NCBI RefSeq assembly: GCF_040095835.1
Contig: NZ_JBBMFT010000004.1
Coordinates: 186,001-250,000 of the forward strand
DNA length: 64,000 bases
Source of the DNA: Flavonifractor hominis
GTDB lineage: Bacteria > Bacillota > Clostridia > Oscillospirales > Oscillospiraceae
Reading direction: 5' to 3'
Part shown: piece after piece, positions 60,513-64,000 of the stretch
How the letters are laid out: each line of letters opens with the position of its first letter
Position numbering within the stretch: the stretch's first letter is position 1
Translations under genes and position numbers: made by a program
Notes under the pieces: model-generated
Told to the model about the DNA's origin: nothing
The model's database searches: none
The model's input: only the letters and a program-made list of their open reading frames with translations

Positions 60513-61284
60513 ATTGCTTATTCTGTGCGTGCAGATAGATCGCACGCAGCCCCAATAGCTGTAACTGGGGTTCATACTCCACCGGACGGCGGAGCAGGGG
60601 CAGGATATGCCGGCCCAATCCGCCGGTCAGCACGACAGTAAGAGCACTGCCCAGCTGTTCCTCCAAACGGGCGGCGATGCCCTCCACGGTGGCAGCGGCC
60701 CCGTACAGAGCTCCGTATTGCATACAGGAGACGGTGTCGGTACCGATGAGTCCGGCGGGGGGCTCAAAGCTGATGGGTGGCAGTTGGGCGGCCCGGGCGC
60801 TGAGGGCATCCACCGACAGGCGCAGACCGGGCAAAATCATCCCGCCCTGAAACACACCTGCCTCATCCAGCACCGAGAGGGTAGTGGCGGTACCCATATC
60901 AAAGACGGCCAGGGGAGGCTTCCAGCGGGCCAGGGCGGCGGCGCAGTCCACCACCCGGTCCATACCCAGATTGCTCTGGTCGTAATTGCCGATCCGAAGA
61001 CCTGCATCTTCCGGCCGGGCCACCACCAGCGGAGTCCGGCCGGTGAGCTGTTCCACCGCCCGGTTTACCACGGCGGTCAGTGCAGGTACCACGGAGCAGA
61101 GCACAGCCCCCTCCAGATCCTGAGGCCCTGCGTTCTCCAGGGCCAGCTGTTCCAGAAGCCTTCGGGCGCAGGCTCCGGCATCCATATCCCGGTCGCTGGG
61201 CAGGCGGCGGACAAAGGCCAACCGCTCTCCCTCAAAGGCGCCCAGAGCAATGGTGGTGTTGCCAATGTCGATGGTCAGCAGCAT
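60511..61284 (-). CDS. coaX: Type III pantothenate kinase
   Basis: 257 residues. Acetate/sugar-kinase-like fold with LLTIDIGNTTIALGAFEG (phosphate 1 motif), NYDQSNLGMDRVVDCAAALARW, FDMGTATTLSVLDEAG (phosphate 2 motif, catalytic Asp) and the G-G-M-I-L-P-G-L loop. It makes phosphopantothenate, the first step to CoA. It follows the ECF component by 3 bases, and coaBC lies divergently about 0.9 kb away. Confidence 0.96.
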   Translation of the reverse strand: MLLTIDIGNTTIALGAFEGERLAFVRRLPSDRDMDAGACARRLLEQLALENAGPQDLEGAVLCSVVPALTAVVNRAVEQLTGRTPLVVARPEDAGLRIGNYDQSNLGMDRVVDCAAALARWKPPLAVFDMGTATTLSVLDEAGVFQGGMILPGLRLSVDALSARAAQLPPISFEPPAGLIGTDTVSCMQYGALYGAAATVEGIAARLEEQLGSALTVVLTGGLGRHILPLLRRPVEYEPQLQLLGLRAIYLHAQNKQ

Positions 61285-61287
61285 AAC

Positions 61288-61977
61288 TCAGGCAGGCTGT
61301 CCGGCGGGAGCGGGGGTCTTCTCCAGCTTCAGAGCGCGGATCAGAGGTACGCACACCGCAGGAGTAACGACAGCGGCCACAATGGACTCAGGGATGCCGT
61401 TGGTGGCCACAATACCCATAATAAAGCCGGTAATGGCTTCAGCGGGGATACCCTGAGCGGCGGCATAGGCTTCGGTGAAGATGATACCGATAGAGCCCAT
61501 GACCAGCGCGGTGTTGGTCAATGCACCCACGATGGCGGCCACCACCATGGTGCTGGCCTGCACGCCGGCGTTGCGCTTACCGGGCAGATGCTTAAAGAGC
61601 GTGTAAACCAGCCAGGGGGTCACGCCCACCAGGATGCGGGGAACAAAGCAGATGAACAGGGCCCAGGGGCTGCCCCGGTCCAGGCCGGGGACAGGGATGA
61701 GGGGAGAAAAGACAAACGAAGACAGTCCGGGCACCAGGGTATTTTTAATCAGGCTGGACAGGCCAAACATACCGCCCAGGAAGGCACCCTTCTTGGGCCC
61801 AAGCAGAATGGAGCCGATGATGACCGGCACGTGCAGGATGGTGGCTTTGATGACCGGCAGGTCAATGAGCCCCAGGGGAGTGAAGGTGAGCAAAAAAATG
61901 ATTGCGGTAAACATGGCCAGAATGGCCAGGTCCTGCACCTGTTTGGTGCGTTGGGCGCGGGTCTGTGCGGTTTTCAT
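61288..61977 (-). CDS. ECF transporter S component, probably pantothenate-specific
   Basis: 229 residues, six membrane segments. ECF S-component pattern: ILAMFTAIIFLLTFTPLGLIDLPVIKATILHVPVIIGSILLGPKKGAFLGGMFGLSSLIKN and APTVIVAAVV-like end IVAAVVTPAVCVPLI. The S component binds the vitamin; energy modules (EcfA, EcfT) are encoded elsewhere. Operon with coaX three bases downstream suggests pantothenate uptake, an inference from context. GGAGGT precedes the ATG. Confidence 0.82.
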   Translation of the reverse strand: MKTAQTRAQRTKQVQDLAILAMFTAIIFLLTFTPLGLIDLPVIKATILHVPVIIGSILLGPKKGAFLGGMFGLSSLIKNTLVPGLSSFVFSPLIPVPGLDRGSPWALFICFVPRILVGVTPWLVYTLFKHLPGKRNAGVQASTMVVAAIVGALTNTALVMGSIGIIFTEAYAAAQGIPAEAITGFIMGIVATNGIPESIVAAVVTPAVCVPLIRALKLEKTPAPAGQPA

Positions 61978-62110
61978 ATGAAATTACCTCCTGCTGCCGT
62001 TCCCGCCGGGCGGGATACAGCGCGTGATGTATGGGCTTTGCTCCGGTCGGAAGGGGCCTGCCGTCTCCACAGGAGTACAGCGGCCTGCGGCCTGCGCTCA
62101 GCCATGAAAC
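61978..62110 (-). other. GC-rich structured leader of the ECF-coaX operon
   Basis: The 130-base leader between the promoter and the ATG holds several GC-rich stems (for example CCGCCCGGCGGG near 62005-62016). I see no riboswitch that I can name with confidence; a pantothenate- or CoA-related control element is conceivable. Confidence 0.35.
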
Positions 62111-62139
62111 ATTATAATCAAAGCGCGGGGAAAAGGCAA
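62111..62139 (-). promoter_or_regulatory. Promoter of the ECF-coaX operon
   Basis: Minus strand: TTGCCT (62139-62134), a 17-bp spacer, TATAAT (62116-62111). Confidence 0.7.
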
Positions 62140-62231
62140 ATTATTTTTCCACAAGCCGAGCCGGGAGAGTGGAAAAAAGCGTTTGGCTCTGTTATACTGA
62201 GAGAAAATCAGAAAAAGCGAGGGAAAACCGC

Positions 62232-63422
62232 ATGCTGAAGGGAAAGACCGTGCTGCTGGGTGTCACCGGCGGCATTGCGTGCTATAAATCGGCCAGCCTG
62301 GCTTCCGCACTGGTAAAGCAGGGCTGCAACGTCCACGTGATCATGACCAAAAATGCCACGGAATTCATCGGGCCCCATACCTTTGAGTCGCTGACCGGCA
62401 ACCGGGTGAGCGTGGACACCTTTGACCGCAACTACCAATTCCAGGTGGAGCACGTGGCCCTGGCCGACCAGGCGGACCTGGTGCTGGTGGCTCCGGCCAC
62501 CGCCAACGTACTGGCCAAACTGGCTCACGGGCTGGCTGACGATATGCTTACCACCACCGTACTGGCCTGTGACTGCCCCAAGATTGCCGCCCCGGCCATG
62601 AACACCCGGATGTATGAAAACCCGGTGACCCAGGACAACCTGGAGATTCTGCGGCGGTACGGCTGGGAGATCGTGGAGCCGGCCAGCGGGCGGCTGGCCT
62701 GCGGCGCGGTAGGCAGGGGAAAAATGCCTGAGCCGGAGGATCTGCTGGAAACGGTTCTGCATGCCATCAGCCACGAAAAGGACCTGGCAGGCAAGAAGGT
62801 ACTGGTCACCGCCGGCCCCACCCAGGAGGCTCTGGACCCTGTACGCTGCCTTACCAACCATTCCACCGGCAAGATGGGCTATGCCATTGCGCGGGCGGCA
62901 GCGGCCCGGGGGGCGGAGGTGACTCTGGTCACCGGTCCCACGGCGCTGAAAAAGCCTGCCTATGTGAACGTGGTAGACGTGGTGACTGCCCAGGATATGT
63001 TTGAAGCCGTCACTGGGCGCAGTGAAGCCCAGGACATTATCATCAAGGCCGCAGCCGTGGCCGATTACCGCCCGGCACAAGTGGCCCAGGACAAGGTAAA
63101 GAAAGGGGACGGAGAGCTGTCCATCCCCCTGGAACGTACCCGGGATATTTTGGCCTGGCTGGGAGAGCACCGGCGTCCGGGGCAGTTTTTATGCGGATTT
63201 TCCATGGAGACCCGGGACATGGTGGAAAACTCCCGCAAGAAGCTGGAGAAGAAGCATCTGGATATGATCGCGGCCAACAACCTCAAGCAGCCGGGAGCGG
63301 GCTTTGGGGTGGCGACCAACCTGCTCACCCTCATTACCCCCACCGATCAGCTGGAGCTGCCCTTGATGAGCAAGGAGGAGGCAGCCCACCGTCTGCTGGA
63401 TGAGATCCTGCGCCGGAGCTGA
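62232..63422 (+). CDS. coaBC: Bifunctional CoaBC (phosphopantothenoylcysteine synthetase/decarboxylase)
   Basis: 396 residues from the ATG at 62232 (GCGAGGG, a weak ribosome-binding site). N-terminal flavin decarboxylase: GVTGGIACYKS, the His in VEHVALADQADLVLVAPATANVLAKLAHGLADD and PAMNTRMYENP, ending GRLACGAVGRGKMPEP. C-terminal synthetase: VLVTAGPTQEALDPVRCLTNHSTGKMGYAIA and KAAAVADYRP. It converts phosphopantothenate to phosphopantetheine. A -10 TATACT is at 62193-62198 with a poor -35. Divergent from coaX. Confidence 0.96.
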   Translation: MLKGKTVLLGVTGGIACYKSASLASALVKQGCNVHVIMTKNATEFIGPHTFESLTGNRVSVDTFDRNYQFQVEHVALADQADLVLVAPATANVLAKLAHGLADDMLTTTVLACDCPKIAAPAMNTRMYENPVTQDNLEILRRYGWEIVEPASGRLACGAVGRGKMPEPEDLLETVLHAISHEKDLAGKKVLVTAGPTQEALDPVRCLTNHSTGKMGYAIARAAAARGAEVTLVTGPTALKKPAYVNVVDVVTAQDMFEAVTGRSEAQDIIIKAAAVADYRPAQVAQDKVKKGDGELSIPLERTRDILAWLGEHRRPGQFLCGFSMETRDMVENSRKKLEKKHLDMIAANNLKQPGAGFGVATNLLTLITPTDQLELPLMSKEEAAHRLLDEILRRS

Positions 63423-63450
63423 ATGGCAAAAAATAGGTAACTAGAAAACG

Positions 63451-63490
63451 AAAAGGCTGACAGGCCCTGAGGGCCTGTCAGCCTTATTTC
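63451..63490 (+). terminator. Intrinsic terminator after coaBC
   Basis: AAGGCTGACAGGCCC, loop TGA, GGGCCTGTCAGCCTT, then ATTT. Confidence 0.85.
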
Positions 63491-63671
63491 TTGCCAAATC
63501 GCAAGGAAATTGCAAGGTTTCTACCATAGGATGGACCTTGCTTTTTTTATATACTGATCCAGGCCGAATAAAACGAAGCCTGAATAACACCTTTGCCTTC
63601 CGGCAGTTGATCCAGAACGGGGAAGGCAGAAAGGCGGTAGGACGCCGGAAACATGGAAAGGAAGTGAAGTG

Positions 63672-63983
63672 ATGGACTATATCTGCATTTTCTTGGGGGC
63701 CCTTTTCTGTGCAGGGGGCATTCTGTTTGCAAGCGGGAAAGGACACGTCCACCTCTCGGCATGGAAAAAGATGTCCATAACCGAGCGGGAGCGTATAAAT
63801 ATAGGTCCGCTCTGCCGGAATGTGGGAGGAATGATCCTGTGCAACGGCCTTTTGTTTTTACTGAAGGGGTGCTGGGGTGGTTTTGCCCGGTACGGATTTC
63901 TTCCTGCAATGGTCGTATGGATGCTGGCGGCTGGCGCGGATCTTTGGTACATTTCAACCCGCGGGCGTTATCAGAGACAATAA
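63672..63983 (+). CDS. DUF3784 family small membrane protein
   Basis: 103 residues; ATG at 63672 (GTG at 63669 is an alternative), with AAAGGA upstream. Three membrane segments (about 4-20, 50-66 and 76-93). The middle loop SITERERINIGPLCRNVGGMILCNGLLFLLKG matches DUF3784: E-R-x-x-I, L-C-R-N-x-G-G-M-I. Function unknown. The 180 bases between the coaBC terminator and this gene contain nothing else I can support. Confidence 0.82.
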   Translation: MDYICIFLGALFCAGGILFASGKGHVHLSAWKKMSITERERINIGPLCRNVGGMILCNGLLFLLKGCWGGFARYGFLPAMVVWMLAAGADLWYISTRGRYQRQ

Positions 63984-64000
63984 TCCGCACTGCGGTTTAT

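Overview
The window looks like the origin region of the chromosome of an endospore-forming, fairly GC-rich member of the Bacillota, most likely a gut clostridium of the Oscillospiraceae (Flavonifractor / Pseudoflavonifractor / Oscillibacter type; inferred from GC bias and gene style, not from a search). The sporulation genes spoIIP, spoIIID, gpr, the jag/spoIIIJ-type pair and remB support this. So does the order rpmH-dnaA-dnaN-S4-recF-remB-gyrB-gyrA, with DnaA boxes and a DnaA-trio-like element between dnaA and dnaN.

Layout. 1-22.2 kb is ordinary chromosome: three MATE transporters (one cut by the window edge, one under a divergent MerR regulator), a stalk-domain exported protein, shikimate kinase, a DEAD-box helicase, a five-gene operon starting with lexA (lexA-ogt-membrane protein-DUF6440-exonuclease III) under a clear LexA box, a PfkB kinase, spoIIP, degV, an HtrA protease, an AEC transporter, an ABC exporter and small conserved genes.

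22,179-35,668 is an integrated mobile element of about 13.5 kb that is visibly AT-richer than its surroundings. It has split the 5' end of ychF. A 17-bp direct repeat made of the first codons of ychF marks both ends, and an identical 20-bp integrase-arm-like repeat lies just inside each end. The element carries a tyrosine integrase, an excisionase-like protein, a MobV-type relaxase with a pMV158-like oriT hairpin, a CHC2 primase and a primase-helicase, DUF6061 and DUF6076 proteins and a sigma-like protein. Its cargo is a TetR-controlled ABC exporter, an NTF2-fold protein and an AT-rich DUF4304-like gene. It has no conjugation channel, so it is best called an integrative mobilizable element (IME). 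Insertion strands the native ychF promoter at the left end, while the right end gives ychF a new ribosome-binding site.

35.6-64 kb is again chromosome: ychF, spoIIID, a small membrane protein behind a promoter with two LexA boxes, the jag-yidC-yidD-rnpA-rpmH cluster, oriC, the dnaA-to-gyrA block and rnhA. It continues with the darA-holB-ricT cluster, glycyl-tRNA synthetase behind a T-box leader, divergent gpr/rpsT, yihY, and a CoA cluster (coaX, an ECF S component that may import pantothenate, and divergent coaBC).

The observations most worth following are the ychF-targeting IME with its end repeats and oriT, the two SOS loci, and a glutamine at the quinolone-critical position of GyrA.
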